This document shows positions 38,589-47,622 of a stretch of DNA of 64,000 nt, in pieces. Numbering within the stretch: position 1 is the stretch's first letter; each line of letters opens with the position of its first letter. The position numbers were made by a program, and so were the translations under genes. The notes below the pieces were generated by a model. That model searched no databases. It had not been told where the DNA came from and was given only the letters and a program-made list of their open reading frames with translations. Source of the DNA: a bacterium (GTDB taxonomy: Bacteria; Acidobacteriota; Polarisedimenticolia; Polarisedimenticolales; Polarisedimenticolaceae); NCBI GenBank assembly GCA_024226515.1, contig JAAELQ010000295.1, forward strand, positions 26,068-90,067. Direction: 5' to 3'.

Positions 38589-40282
38589 GCAGGGGTCGCG
38601 CCTTCCGCCGTGCCGCCGCCCTGATGGTGCTGACCCTGTCGGGTTGTGCGGGCGATCCGCCGCCCGGGCCCGCGTTGTCCGCCCCCGTGGAGCGAGATTC
38701 CGATCAACGCCGTCCGGCGCAGTTCCGCGACGTGGCCGCCGAGACGGGGCTGGAGTTCACGCACGACAACGGCGCGACCGGCGCCATGCACATGCCGGAG
38801 ATCATGGGCGCGGGCGTGGCGCTGTTCGACTACGATCGAGACGGCGACCTCGACGTCTATCTCGTACAGGGCGCCGCCCCTCGAACCAATCGACTGTTCC
38901 GCAACGAGCTCGTCCCGACGGGCAGCCTGCGGTTCGCGGACGTGACGGAGGGGTCCGGACTGGACCACGTGGGGTTCGGCATGGGGGTCGCCGTCGGCGA
39001 CATCGACAACGACGGCGACGACGACCTGTACCTGACCAACGTCGGGGCGAACGCTCTGTTCCGGAACCAGGGCGACGGGCGATTCGTCGACGTCACGGAG
39101 ACCGGCGACACCGCCGACCCGTCCTGGAGCACCAGCGCCTCGTTCTGCGACGTCGATCACGACGGCGACCTCGACCTGTACGTCACGAACTACGTCGCGT
39201 TCGACGCAGCGCGGAACAAGGAGTGCGCGAGTCCCGGCGGCCAGCGGGACTACTGCGGCCCGGACGCCTACCCGGAAGTGCCGGACCGGCTCTACGAGAA
39301 CGACGGCGCCGGTGGGTTTCGCGACGTCAGCGCGGAGCGGGGGATCCACGCCGCGTACGGTCCGGGCCTCGGCGTGATCTGCGTGGACTTCGACGCGGAC
39401 GGTCTGCGCGACGTCTTCGTCGCCAACGACGGCAAGGCCAACCAGCTATGGCTGAACCGCGGCGAGCGGGGTTTCGTCGAGCACGGGCTGATGTCCGGCA
39501 CGGCCTACAACGTCTCCGGCGAGCCAGAGGCGGGCATGGGCGTCGCCGCCGGCGACTTCGACGGAGACGGGGACGAGGACCTGTTCCTCACGCATCTCGT
39601 CAACGAGACGAACACGCTCTACGTCAACGAGGGTGGGGGGAGGTTCCGCGACGCGACCGATTCCTACCGCCTGGGTTTCCCGAGTCGAACCTCCACAGGG
39701 TTCGGTACGCAGTGGTTCGACTTCGACAACGACGGGCTGCTGGACCTGTTCATCGCGAACGGCAACGTCAAGCTGGAAGAGTCGCGGAGCGGCATTTCCG
39801 ACTATCCCTTCGAACAGCCGAACCAACTGTTCCGCAACCTCGGCTCTTCGTTCGAGGACGTCAGCGCGAGCGCGGGCGCGGTGCTGCAGCAGCCGGAGAT
39901 CAGCCGCGGGATCGCGGTCGGGGACATCGACAACGACGGCGACGTCGACCTCGTACAGACCAACAACGGCGGTCCGGTCCGGTTGCTGCGCAACGAAACG
40001 ACGACGCGGAGTCACTGGCTGCTCGTGACGCTCGTCAACACGGGCGAGGTGCGCCACGCGGACGGCGCGCGCGTCGTGCTCCTGCGCTCCGGGCAGTCGC
40101 CTCTCTGGCGTCGAGCCCACACCGACGGCAGCTACCTCAGCGCCAGCGACCGAAGGGTCCACTTCGGGCTGGGACCGTCGGGCTCGATCGACGGGCTGCG
40201 GGTCGAGTGGCCCGACGGCGACTCCGAGGTCTGGCGGGACGTAGGGGCGGATCGCCGGCTCGTCTTGACAAGAGGAGAGTGA
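38585..40282 (+). CDS. CRTAC1-family lipoprotein with FG-GAP repeats and ASPIC/UnbV domain (565 aa)
   Basis: A lipobox (TLSGC) follows the signal sequence. The body has VCBS/FG-GAP-type Asp loops (DYDRDGDLDVYL, DIDNDGDDDLYL, DFDGDGDEDLFL, DFDNDGLLDLFI, DIDNDGDVDLVQ), likely one calcium-stabilised seven-bladed propeller. The C-terminus is an ASPIC/UnbV domain (HWLLVTLVN, DGSYLSASDRRVHFGLG, LRVEWPDGDSEVW). The family is widely called CRTAC1-like; the domain is named after cartilage acidic protein, and its bacterial function is unclear. It is coupled to the upstream TPR gene by a 4-bp overlap. No other partner is seen before the convergent SIS gene. Confidence 0.9.
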   Translation: MSRGRAFRRAAALMVLTLSGCAGDPPPGPALSAPVERDSDQRRPAQFRDVAAETGLEFTHDNGATGAMHMPEIMGAGVALFDYDRDGDLDVYLVQGAAPRTNRLFRNELVPTGSLRFADVTEGSGLDHVGFGMGVAVGDIDNDGDDDLYLTNVGANALFRNQGDGRFVDVTETGDTADPSWSTSASFCDVDHDGDLDLYVTNYVAFDAARNKECASPGGQRDYCGPDAYPEVPDRLYENDGAGGFRDVSAERGIHAAYGPGLGVICVDFDADGLRDVFVANDGKANQLWLNRGERGFVEHGLMSGTAYNVSGEPEAGMGVAAGDFDGDGDEDLFLTHLVNETNTLYVNEGGGRFRDATDSYRLGFPSRTSTGFGTQWFDFDNDGLLDLFIANGNVKLEESRSGISDYPFEQPNQLFRNLGSSFEDVSASAGAVLQQPEISRGIAVGDIDNDGDVDLVQTNNGGPVRLLRNETTTRSHWLLVTLVNTGEVRHADGARVVLLRSGQSPLWRRAHTDGSYLSASDRRVHFGLGPSGSIDGLRVEWPDGDSEVWRDVGADRRLVLTRGE

Positions 40283-40476
40283 AGGCGGCCGCGAAGTCAA
40301 ACTCTCGAGTGAAGGGGAGGAAGGGGTGACGATAGCGGTCAACGAGCCCCCGGAAATGCTCTATTCCATCCAGGCGGTTCGGGCCGAGGCCCTTGCGTCG
40401 AACAGATACGCGGCGGCGAGGATCCCGGCGCAGGGCACGTGGATCGCGCGGAGCAGTACCTTCATCGCGCGGCGTG

Positions 40477-42000
40477 TCAAAGAGGTCGATGGCCGTTCAA
40501 CAGCGAGCGAAACGTCCCCAGCACCACGGACTCGCCCGCCGGCGTAGTCTGCATCTCGGCGAACAGTCGATGGACCACCTGCTCGTACGTCGTACCCGGC
40601 CGACCGGCGTCGGCCAACAGGTGCCGCACGTAGCGTGCCGCGCGATCGATCAGCTTGTGGTTGGTGGGTGTGACCCAGGTCATCAGGTTGCCCTCGTAGC
40701 GTCCGAGACGGCCCATGACCAGCGTCGAGTGGATGTTCAACACTTGTTTGAGCAGCAGGTGCCCGAACAGGGGCGGTGCGTCGTCGAGCGGCAGGTCGTG
40801 GGCCAACCCGGCAAGGCGGAACGCAACGGCGTCGCCCGACCGGTGAATGTGGAACTCGTGGTGGGGCTGTCGGCCGAGTCGCATGCCGGGGCTGAAATCG
40901 AATCCGCGGAGATAGTCGTCGGTCGTCCGCGGATCGACATCGCGCCAGTTCAGCGATCGTGGGGCGCGGTTGAGTAGTCGGAACAAGGCGTCAGCGGGGT
41001 CGCGGGCTTCCTCGAGCAGAACGTGGCACAGCGAACGCGGCGCGGGGTGTCCGTTCCGCCGGCCGAACGGCACGAGGCTGAACGTCGGGGAACGCTCGGT
41101 CGTGTCCGTGAATACCGTGATCCCGTAGTCCCGTACGCGGTAGATCACCTGGTTGTCGGCGCGGTATGCGTCCGACTCCTTCTCGATGAACGGGATGACG
41201 AAGGAGAAGTCCGCGGCGCGCACGCGGGAACGGAACTCCTCGACGAGGTCGCGCGCCGGCTTGTCCGGATGCAGAAGCGCCAGGCCGACTGCGAGTTGGA
41301 GGACGGTGCTGGCCTGCATCCGCGTGCTGCCGGCCAGCGCCATCGGGCCGACGAACAGGCAGAAGGTGCGAATGTCGGGGTTGTCGTGCACGCGCCGGAA
41401 ACGGTCGACGCGTCGGCTCAGCTCGGTGTCCGGGTTGCAGTAGAGGAAGTACGGCCGGTTGGACGAGATCCTGGCCGCGTGCTCCGTGGCGCCGATGACG
41501 AACGGCGTCTCCCCGCCCTCGGTACAGCTGATCAGCAGGTCGCCGTCCGCGAAACCCATCTGCTCGAGATGGCGCGCGCCGTACCGCGGGTGATCTTCGA
41601 AACCTTCGAGCGAGTTGACGAGAGCGACATCGCCACCGGCCATGAACGACCGCACGCGGTCGCGATCCGTCGGCCGTGCACGCCACAGGAACTCGAGCGT
41701 CAGCGACAGTCTGCCGGTCGCACCGCAGCCGCAGAGGAAGATCCGCTTGCCTCGCTCGAGCGTCTCCGCGACGGCGAGTGTCAGGCGGTCGACCCCCGCG
41801 GCGTGGCCCGCGAGGGCCTCGAGCGCGCGCATATCGACGTCCTTCAACACCGAGACGGCTCGGGCCAGATCGGTCCGAGCCCAGCGGGACAGCCCACGCG
41901 TAGCGGCGTGGGGCTGCTCGGTGGGCAGTTCTCCCAGCTGGAACATGTGGGCCACTCGCAAGAACTCGAGCGCCCGCTCTCGATGTGTCGTGGCGGTCAT
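40477..42000 (-). CDS. MurQ/GCKR-like SIS-domain protein
   Basis: The start at 42000 begins MTATTHRERALEFLRVAHMF; the longer frame upstream is not similar to anything and I see no strong ribosome site for either. The 507-aa protein has a SIS fold signature IFLCGCGATGRLSL (91-97 core) corresponding to the sugar-phosphate site of N-acetylmuramate-6-phosphate etherase (MurQ) and glucokinase regulatory protein, and a second motif GSTRMQASTVLQL matching GSTR.KAGTA of MurQ. It is longer than MurQ (~300 aa) and nearer to GCKR-type two-SIS proteins. A role in binding or converting a phosphosugar, perhaps in cell-wall recycling or regulation, is inferred. It is the last of three minus-strand genes, 151 bp after the PEP-binding protein. 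Confidence 0.7.
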   Translation of the reverse strand: MTATTHRERALEFLRVAHMFQLGELPTEQPHAATRGLSRWARTDLARAVSVLKDVDMRALEALAGHAAGVDRLTLAVAETLERGKRIFLCGCGATGRLSLTLEFLWRARPTDRDRVRSFMAGGDVALVNSLEGFEDHPRYGARHLEQMGFADGDLLISCTEGGETPFVIGATEHAARISSNRPYFLYCNPDTELSRRVDRFRRVHDNPDIRTFCLFVGPMALAGSTRMQASTVLQLAVGLALLHPDKPARDLVEEFRSRVRAADFSFVIPFIEKESDAYRADNQVIYRVRDYGITVFTDTTERSPTFSLVPFGRRNGHPAPRSLCHVLLEEARDPADALFRLLNRAPRSLNWRDVDPRTTDDYLRGFDFSPGMRLGRQPHHEFHIHRSGDAVAFRLAGLAHDLPLDDAPPLFGHLLLKQVLNIHSTLVMGRLGRYEGNLMTWVTPTNHKLIDRAARYVRHLLADAGRPGTTYEQVVHRLFAEMQTTPAGESVVLGTFRSLLNGHRPL

Positions 42001-42151
42001 ACGAAAACACGTGCCGCAGCGGGGCACGCTTGGCCTCTTAATAACCGAGTACGGACGAAGTCGGCGATCGACAATCCAGAAAACGCCGGGAGGCCCCAGT
42101 TGCGCGTCCACCTCGGGGCCAGGCCACGGCCGGGACACGGGCGCTCACCGC

Positions 42152-45100
42152 TCAGGGACAAACGACGCCGAGGCGCTCCGCGCCCGACGACGCGTGACCC
42201 AACGTCCCATCGCCGGCGGGACAGTCGTTTCCCGCACGCACGAGATAGAACACCGCCGAGCCGACGTCCGGTGTGAAGCTCGCTGACGACGCGGTGTCGT
42301 CGCCGTTCGTCTCGATGCAGGTGGCCGCGAGGAAGTCGACTGGCTCGTCGGCGCGGAGCGTATCGTAGAGCACCGCGTCGCTCCCGGGATCGACCGGCGG
42401 GACCCACGTGAGCTGTGAGCGGGCGACGAAGTCGAGCGCCGGCACCTCTCCGGGCTCGGCCCAGACCGTGGGGTTCGAGTCGTCGCAGTCGAAGGTCGGT
42501 TCGTGGCGGCAGCGCTGGTCGCCGTCGCCGTCGGGGCCGCGGCACGAGAGACAGTGATAGGTCCACTCCGCCTCGCTGTAGGTAACGATCGTCGCGCCGC
42601 CGAAGTCGTCGAAGAGGTAGATCGTTCGCACGTCGATCGCCTCGAGCTCGTCCAGGATCTGCTGGCTGATTCCCGGCTCGAGCGCGGGCTCGAACATGTA
42701 TTCGGCGGTGAAATTGTGGTGGCCGGGCTTGTAGGTCTGGGAGTGCTCACCGATCAGCACGATGGGTTGAGGCGTCAGGCCCGTGATCGTGGTCTCGATG
42801 AACTCGATTAGCGGGGCCGTATAGCCCGCAGCGGCATCGATGGGCTTGGGCCAGTAATAGGATGTCTCGATCGTGACCCCACCGTCCGCATGCGCTCGAT
42901 CGACCCGGATGTCGGTTTCCTTGTGTGCACGACAAGGACACAGAAGGGCGTAGTCGGTCGTGGTCGTCGTCGGCCCCATGTAGTCGATGTCCGGAACGGG
43001 CGTGGCGTAGTCGACCTGGACGGGCAGGCAACCGTTGTCCGTGTAGTCGTAGGTGTAGCCGAAGTCGCGCAGGAACACGATCGGACTCGCAGACGGCGCG
43101 ACCAGCTCCGGAATCTGCGGCGTCTCGAGTGTGTACGACCGCGGGTTCTGTAGATCGCCGAACGACCACGAATCGTCCGTTTGCCCGGTCACGTAGCCGT
43201 GCGTGAAGCCGGGCCAGCTCGGGATCGGTCCCTCTTGGTCGAACGTCAGGCAACCCTCGAGATACTCGAGACCGGTTTCCCCGTAGAAGCCGGCCTGGAG
43301 ATTCCCCGGCGTCAGCCACAGACTCCGCGTCTCGACGTCCCAGCGGGATTTCGTCCGGTGGTTGCCGAACACGCTGCCGCTGAACTCACCCTGGAACAGG
43401 CAGTACTCCGTGGGTTCGTTGAGCAGGAACGGGGTGACGCTCGGCGTCGTGTCGGGCTGCGGAACGCGGCGCACCTGCGTCACGATCAGGGCGTTGCCGG
43501 GGGCGGTCTTCTTGAATTCGAACTCGAGCAAGAACTCGGAGAGCTGGGTCGTGGTCTCGTAGTGCGCCGCGGCGGCGATCAGGTGCTCGGTGAGCGTGAC
43601 GTACTCGTCCGGGTCCGTGAGCACCGTTTCTCCCAGGACGAGCAGGTTTGAATACTGGATGACCGTGGGCCAGATGAAGCTGCCGTCGAACGAGATGTAG
43701 ACGTCGACCTCCTCGGGAACCTGGCCCGGATCCGGGTTCGTGACCGAGTTGGCGCCGGGCTGCAGCACCAGGTAGGCCGACTTGATCGAGCCCGGGCCTC
43801 GCCTGAAGGTCGCGACCCCGTTGGCCAACTCGATCGGATCGGGGAACGAATGGTGCACCAGGAGCGCCATGCCGACATCGTTCTCGTCGATCCCGTGGCG
43901 CAGCCGCTCGAGATACGCGTTCAGGTTGTAGAAGCTGGCGAACACCTTGCGGATCGCTCGAAACACGCCGCGCTCGTTGGACTGCCCGGGGTCGCACAGA
44001 CTCGGCCCCGTCGTGTCCGCGTCCAGATCATCGGCCAGACAGCCGCTGAAGCTGTCGTAGAGTCCGGCCCCGGTAAACTGATCGCTGTCCTCGACGTTGG
44101 TCGAGCTGCGAAAGCGCAGCTTCCGGCCGGGGTCGAAGTCGTATGCCGCCTCCTGCAAGGTGGCCAGCACGGCGGATGTCACCGCGGGGGAGAACAGCGT
44201 GTCGTCCTTGATCCGGTCGCGGAGGCCATTCAGGACGTTGTCCAGAGTGCTGATCTCCGGCGGATAGGTGAACGGCGAAAGCTGTTGCGCGATCTCTTCA
44301 CGCAGCGTGCTGCCGCCGGGCATGACTTGATCCAGGAACTCGGTCCACAGGTCGAAGGAGAACGCAGTGGACACCGGGCTCGACGCCGGAATCGATTGAC
44401 GCAGTATCCCGAAGTTGGCCGCCTTGCCGCCGAAGTACCGGATGTCCGAGAGCAACAGCCCGTCGGTTGCTGCGCTGTACGCCCCGAAGGTTTCGACGGG
44501 AGAGATCTCGAGCACCGGAGGCGCCTTCAAAGCGAGGATGCTCTCGACCGTCGATGGATTCAGTTCACCATCGGTATCGACGACGCGCACCTGACAGGCC
44601 GCCAGCCGGTCGAGCACCCGCAGCACCACCCGGTGGCCGATCAGCGACTGGGCCGTTTGTGCGTCGCCGGCGTCCGCGAGGAAGGCGAAGGGCACGTTGA
44701 ACGTCTGCGCCAGGAGCGCGACGTGCGAGTTCGGGGTCGACGGGGCGAGGCTGATCACTCCGGCGAGGAACGGAATCTCGGCGGGGATGCCGTCGGTGAG
44801 CAGGATGTCCTCCGATGTGAGATTCCCGGCCAGGAACGCCGCATCGATCTGGTCGGCCGTGAAGAACTTCAACGTGCCCAGCGCCCAGCCGTGCGAGTAG
44901 CAAGCGTTCCCGTCGGCCCAGCGCGCGGTGCTGCTGACCGGGAAGCCCGCGGACTCGAACTGCGCGGCGTTCGTCTCTGCCACGGCAAGCTGTTCGAAGC
45001 TGGGCATGTAGTACGGCCGCACACCCTGGCTGGCGATCACGTTGGCTGCAACGGTCTGCAGGATGCCCAGCGTCTCGGCTGCGCCGTAGGCGTCCTGGCG

Positions 45101-45496
45101 TACGAGCTGGATCCCGTATTCCGGGAACACATGCTGGCCCGCTGCGGTGGGTGGGATCAGTACGGCACCCAGATGTGCCTGCTGCTCGGAAGCGAAGAGC
45201 GTCACGTCGTCGAAGTCAGACGGCGTCATTCCGGCGAACTGCGCCAATTCGTTGACGGCGAAATCGTAGTGGAACTCGTAGAGGTTACTGTCCTGGAAGT
45301 ACACCGTGTTCGGGGCGGAGGTCAGGATGAGGAACTTGACCCAGCCCGGGCCCTGGGAACCCTCGGAGTGGATGAACGCGTCGTCGGGATGCTGGATCTG
45401 GAGCTGCCATGCCGAGCCGGCATGGACCGTCGCCGTCGATGCCAGCGCGACCAGCACGACGAGCGCCGCAAGCCCCGGTGTTCGCTTGACGCCCAT
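42152..45496 (-). CDS. Secreted protein with PEP-synthase/PPDK-like domains and C-terminal FN3-like module (1114 aa)
   Basis: A signal peptide is clear (MGVKRTPGLAALVVLVALAS...VHAG). Residues about 225-300 resemble the swivelling phosphohistidine domain of PEP-utilising enzymes: GVISLAPSTPNSHVALLAQT with H258 in the position of the phosphorylated His. Residues about 345-670 resemble the ATP-grasp N-terminal domain of PPDK/PEP synthase: LSDIRYFGGKAANFGIL (GGK core), KLRFRSSTNVED and FTGAGLYDS, then MALLVHHSFPD. The order (His domain before ATP-grasp) is permuted relative to PEP synthase, and the pyruvate-binding barrel is not visible. After a Cys-containing region comes a DCDDSNPTVWAEPGEV linker and the FN3-like module ending GVVCP. 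Such enzymes are cytosolic, so export is odd; nucleotide availability outside the cell is doubtful. It lies 51 bp after the lipase-like gene. Confidence 0.8.
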   Translation of the reverse strand: MGVKRTPGLAALVVLVALASTATVHAGSAWQLQIQHPDDAFIHSEGSQGPGWVKFLILTSAPNTVYFQDSNLYEFHYDFAVNELAQFAGMTPSDFDDVTLFASEQQAHLGAVLIPPTAAGQHVFPEYGIQLVRQDAYGAAETLGILQTVAANVIASQGVRPYYMPSFEQLAVAETNAAQFESAGFPVSSTARWADGNACYSHGWALGTLKFFTADQIDAAFLAGNLTSEDILLTDGIPAEIPFLAGVISLAPSTPNSHVALLAQTFNVPFAFLADAGDAQTAQSLIGHRVVLRVLDRLAACQVRVVDTDGELNPSTVESILALKAPPVLEISPVETFGAYSAATDGLLLSDIRYFGGKAANFGILRQSIPASSPVSTAFSFDLWTEFLDQVMPGGSTLREEIAQQLSPFTYPPEISTLDNVLNGLRDRIKDDTLFSPAVTSAVLATLQEAAYDFDPGRKLRFRSSTNVEDSDQFTGAGLYDSFSGCLADDLDADTTGPSLCDPGQSNERGVFRAIRKVFASFYNLNAYLERLRHGIDENDVGMALLVHHSFPDPIELANGVATFRRGPGSIKSAYLVLQPGANSVTNPDPGQVPEEVDVYISFDGSFIWPTVIQYSNLLVLGETVLTDPDEYVTLTEHLIAAAAHYETTTQLSEFLLEFEFKKTAPGNALIVTQVRRVPQPDTTPSVTPFLLNEPTEYCLFQGEFSGSVFGNHRTKSRWDVETRSLWLTPGNLQAGFYGETGLEYLEGCLTFDQEGPIPSWPGFTHGYVTGQTDDSWSFGDLQNPRSYTLETPQIPELVAPSASPIVFLRDFGYTYDYTDNGCLPVQVDYATPVPDIDYMGPTTTTTDYALLCPCRAHKETDIRVDRAHADGGVTIETSYYWPKPIDAAAGYTAPLIEFIETTITGLTPQPIVLIGEHSQTYKPGHHNFTAEYMFEPALEPGISQQILDELEAIDVRTIYLFDDFGGATIVTYSEAEWTYHCLSCRGPDGDGDQRCRHEPTFDCDDSNPTVWAEPGEVPALDFVARSQLTWVPPVDPGSDAVLYDTLRADEPVDFLAATCIETNGDDTASSASFTPDVGSAVFYLVRAGNDCPAGDGTLGHASSGAERLGVVCP

Positions 45497-45547
45497 GATG
45501 AAAGTCTACCGCGGTCCGCACCTCAGGCCACCAGAAACCCACATGGC

Positions 45548-46819
45548 CTATGCCGCCAGAAGGTCGCGTAATGCCTCGTAGACTTCGGGATGGTATGCGG
45601 TGCGGACGTGGTTCATCCCCGAGAGCACCGCCCCGTTGGAGAACCGGATCCGGCGGGCGGGCTCGTGTGCCTCGCCGGACGCACTCGGCAGCCGAACCAG
45701 CAGGTCTCCGAGCCACCGGCCGATCGGGTGATCCGGGTCGCGCGAGATCGTCGCCGCCAGAAAGTAGTAACGGACTCCGTCGACAAGGGGCACGTTGCGC
45801 CGGGCATCGGCAAACACTTCGTCGGGATCCTTGCCGGCCCATTCTTCGTCGACCGTGTAACCGTAGCGCAGGTCTTTGACGCCCGCGCTGCGACTGTCGA
45901 GCAACTCGGCCGGAACCTGTGCACCCGCTACCTTGACGGTTCTCAGGACCCCGGCGAGCAGGTTAGCCGCCTTCTCGAGCGGCGCACCGAGATGCGGCGA
46001 GCTGATACACGCGACGTGACGGAGGTGTGCGACCCAGGGCTCGCGAGTCTCACGCGCGTAGTGCGCGGCACTTCGCGCCACCAAGCCACCCATGCTGTGG
46101 CCGACGAGCGCGATCTCCTCGACGGGAACGGGATACGCTTCCAGCAGCTCGGCCAGCAGCGTGGCCAATGCGCGTCCGTTCTCGGAGATGTGCCGACCGG
46201 TGTTGTATCGCAGATAGATCGGCGTGAAGCCGAGATCGTCGCGAAGCCGCGTGCCGAACGTCACGCCCGGATCGCCGTTGAGCTCCTCCGAGGAACGGCT
46301 CCACAGCCACTCGGTCGTGGCCAGGCCGTGAACGAAGACGCACACCTTGTTCGTCGGCCTGGGAAACGCCGCTGCAAGAGCCTGCGGTGTGGCCGGGAGA
46401 TGCCGTCCGTGGTGGCGGAGGGTCATTCCGAGAGCGAGGCGGCTCTTCCGCCGGCTCAGAGAGTCGCCCCAGAAACCGTTGAGGGACGCCTGCAGATAGT
46501 CGGCGTACCGGCCCGCGGTTCCTGCCGCGCTCGAGCCGACAGGCTTCGCGAGTTGAATGTCTTCAGCCACGGCGACATCGGCGAGGGAACTCACCGCAAA
46601 GCGAGTGAATCCGTTGACCGCGCGTATCGACTTGAACACGCTTCCGGATACAGTCGTCTGGATGCCGGCGATGAGCCTGGCCGAACTCCCGGCGGGCTCG
46701 TTCCATGCAAACAGTCGTGCCCACCGCTCCACGGACGCATCATGCGTCCGCTCGACGAGATGGGTGGTCTCCTCGACCACGTCCGGTATCAACTCAACGA
46801 ACCCGCGTGCGTGTCGCAT
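45548..46819 (-). CDS. Alpha/beta-hydrolase, PGAP1/lipase-like (423 aa)
   Basis: I choose ATG 46819 (MRHARGFVELIPDVV); the frame is open further upstream, but that DNA is a dispersed repeat found again at 58527, so extra codons there are unlikely to be native. The protein has an oxyanion-region motif VCVFVHGLATTEWLW (about 160-172) and the nucleophile elbow LVGHSMGG (S242), as in lipases and PGAP1-like esterases; likely acid and base residues lie in the C-terminal third (conserved-looking H in SGMNHVRTAYHPEVYEAL). No signal peptide is seen. It would hydrolyse an ester such as a lipid. It is first in a minus-strand trio with the PEP-binding and SIS genes. The weak GGGAG element upstream is provided by the repeat itself. 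Confidence 0.8.
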   Translation of the reverse strand: MRHARGFVELIPDVVEETTHLVERTHDASVERWARLFAWNEPAGSSARLIAGIQTTVSGSVFKSIRAVNGFTRFAVSSLADVAVAEDIQLAKPVGSSAAGTAGRYADYLQASLNGFWGDSLSRRKSRLALGMTLRHHGRHLPATPQALAAAFPRPTNKVCVFVHGLATTEWLWSRSSEELNGDPGVTFGTRLRDDLGFTPIYLRYNTGRHISENGRALATLLAELLEAYPVPVEEIALVGHSMGGLVARSAAHYARETREPWVAHLRHVACISSPHLGAPLEKAANLLAGVLRTVKVAGAQVPAELLDSRSAGVKDLRYGYTVDEEWAGKDPDEVFADARRNVPLVDGVRYYFLAATISRDPDHPIGRWLGDLLVRLPSASGEAHEPARRIRFSNGAVLSGMNHVRTAYHPEVYEALRDLLAA

Positions 46820-46966
46820 CTTCGCTATCCGACGCTCCCCACGTGACCCTCGCCTCGCTCCATGGGCCAGCGAGTCTCCTAGCATCATAGCTCCGCATCG
46901 GCGAACGGGGTCGAAGAGTCGCGCGATCGGCGGCGCACACTGACAACGTGAGGATCACGACGCCCG
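46819..46966. repeat. Dispersed ~147-bp repeat, copy 1
   Basis: The sequence shares long identical blocks with 58527-58673: TCTTCGCTATCCGA at the left edge, AGCATCATA in the middle, GTCGAAGAGTCGCG and then GACAACGT near the right edge. I estimate roughly three-quarters identity. It sits exactly upstream of the lipase start codon, so it supplies that gene's leader. Confidence 0.75.
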
Positions 46967-47225
46967 GGTGTGTCGGAGGGCCGATTCCCTGAGAGGACAA
47001 GCCGCCGTGGGTCACCCCGAGGAAGCGTACGCCCCCGTTCGTCGGACCGCTTGGAGTTAGATTTCTGGCGGGCATTGCGCCGCTCCCTGACACGGATCCG
47101 GTCTGCGACATCAGATTCTCACGCGCAAGACGGGGTGAACGTCGATTCGATCAAGCGCCGGGAGACAATACTCGGCATCCGCTCGATCGGCGGTCGAGGA
47201 GACTCGGCAAGCGAGGAGGACGACG
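46967..47225. other. Intergenic stretch before the SBBP fragment
   Basis: I see no convincing gene here. It must contain the promoter of the truncated plus-strand gene that follows; CTGACA near 47090 is a weak -35 candidate without a good -10. Confidence 0.3.
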
Positions 47226-47444
47226 ATGTCTCGACTTCCCTCCCGAACACCGCTATTCGCAACACTGTGCGCGATGGCATTACTCGTCTGGCCTCCGACC
47301 TGTGCGCAGGAGTTCACATGGGCGACTCAGGTGGGTGATGTGCAGCCCGACGCTGTCTTTTCGTTGGCGACGGATGGCGACGGCAATGTCTACGCCGTGG
47401 GCTACTTCAAGGCAACCGGATCCGGCCTCGAGCTCTGGCTGTGA
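47226..47444 (+). pseudogene. Truncated start of an exported SBBP-type propeller protein (72 codons)
   Basis: A good ribosome site (GAGGAGG) precedes an ATG that encodes a full signal peptide (LFATLCAMALLVWPPTCAQ) and the first blade of an SBBP/NHL-like propeller (WATQVGDVQPDAVFSLATDG, then GNVYAVGYF). Coding then stops with LELWL and a TGA. Proteins of this type normally have many further repeats, so this is a decapitated gene start rather than a complete small protein. The downstream giant protease begins in another frame 179 bp later. Confidence 0.6.
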
Positions 47445-47521
47445 GGAAGCTCCTTGCGCGCCGGGTCAGTGGCGAAGCCGTTGCGTGTATGCAACGCGCG
47501 ACGTCAATGCTGCGTTGACTC

Positions 47522-47549
47522 CTTCCTGGAACGCGTGTTATCCAGGAAG
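47522..47549. promoter_or_regulatory. 9-bp perfect inverted repeat in the leader of the giant protease
   Basis: CTTCCTGGA and TCCAGGAAG form a perfect 9-bp stem with a 10-nt loop, 73 bp upstream of the protease start. It could be an operator, an RNA leader hairpin or a terminator for the truncated gene; there is no T-run. Confidence 0.35.
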
Positions 47550-47622
47550 CAGGGGGCATTTCCGAGTTGACCGTACGGCGGTTCTACTTGACGAACTTCA
47601 CGTACGATCAGAAAGGGGCAGC

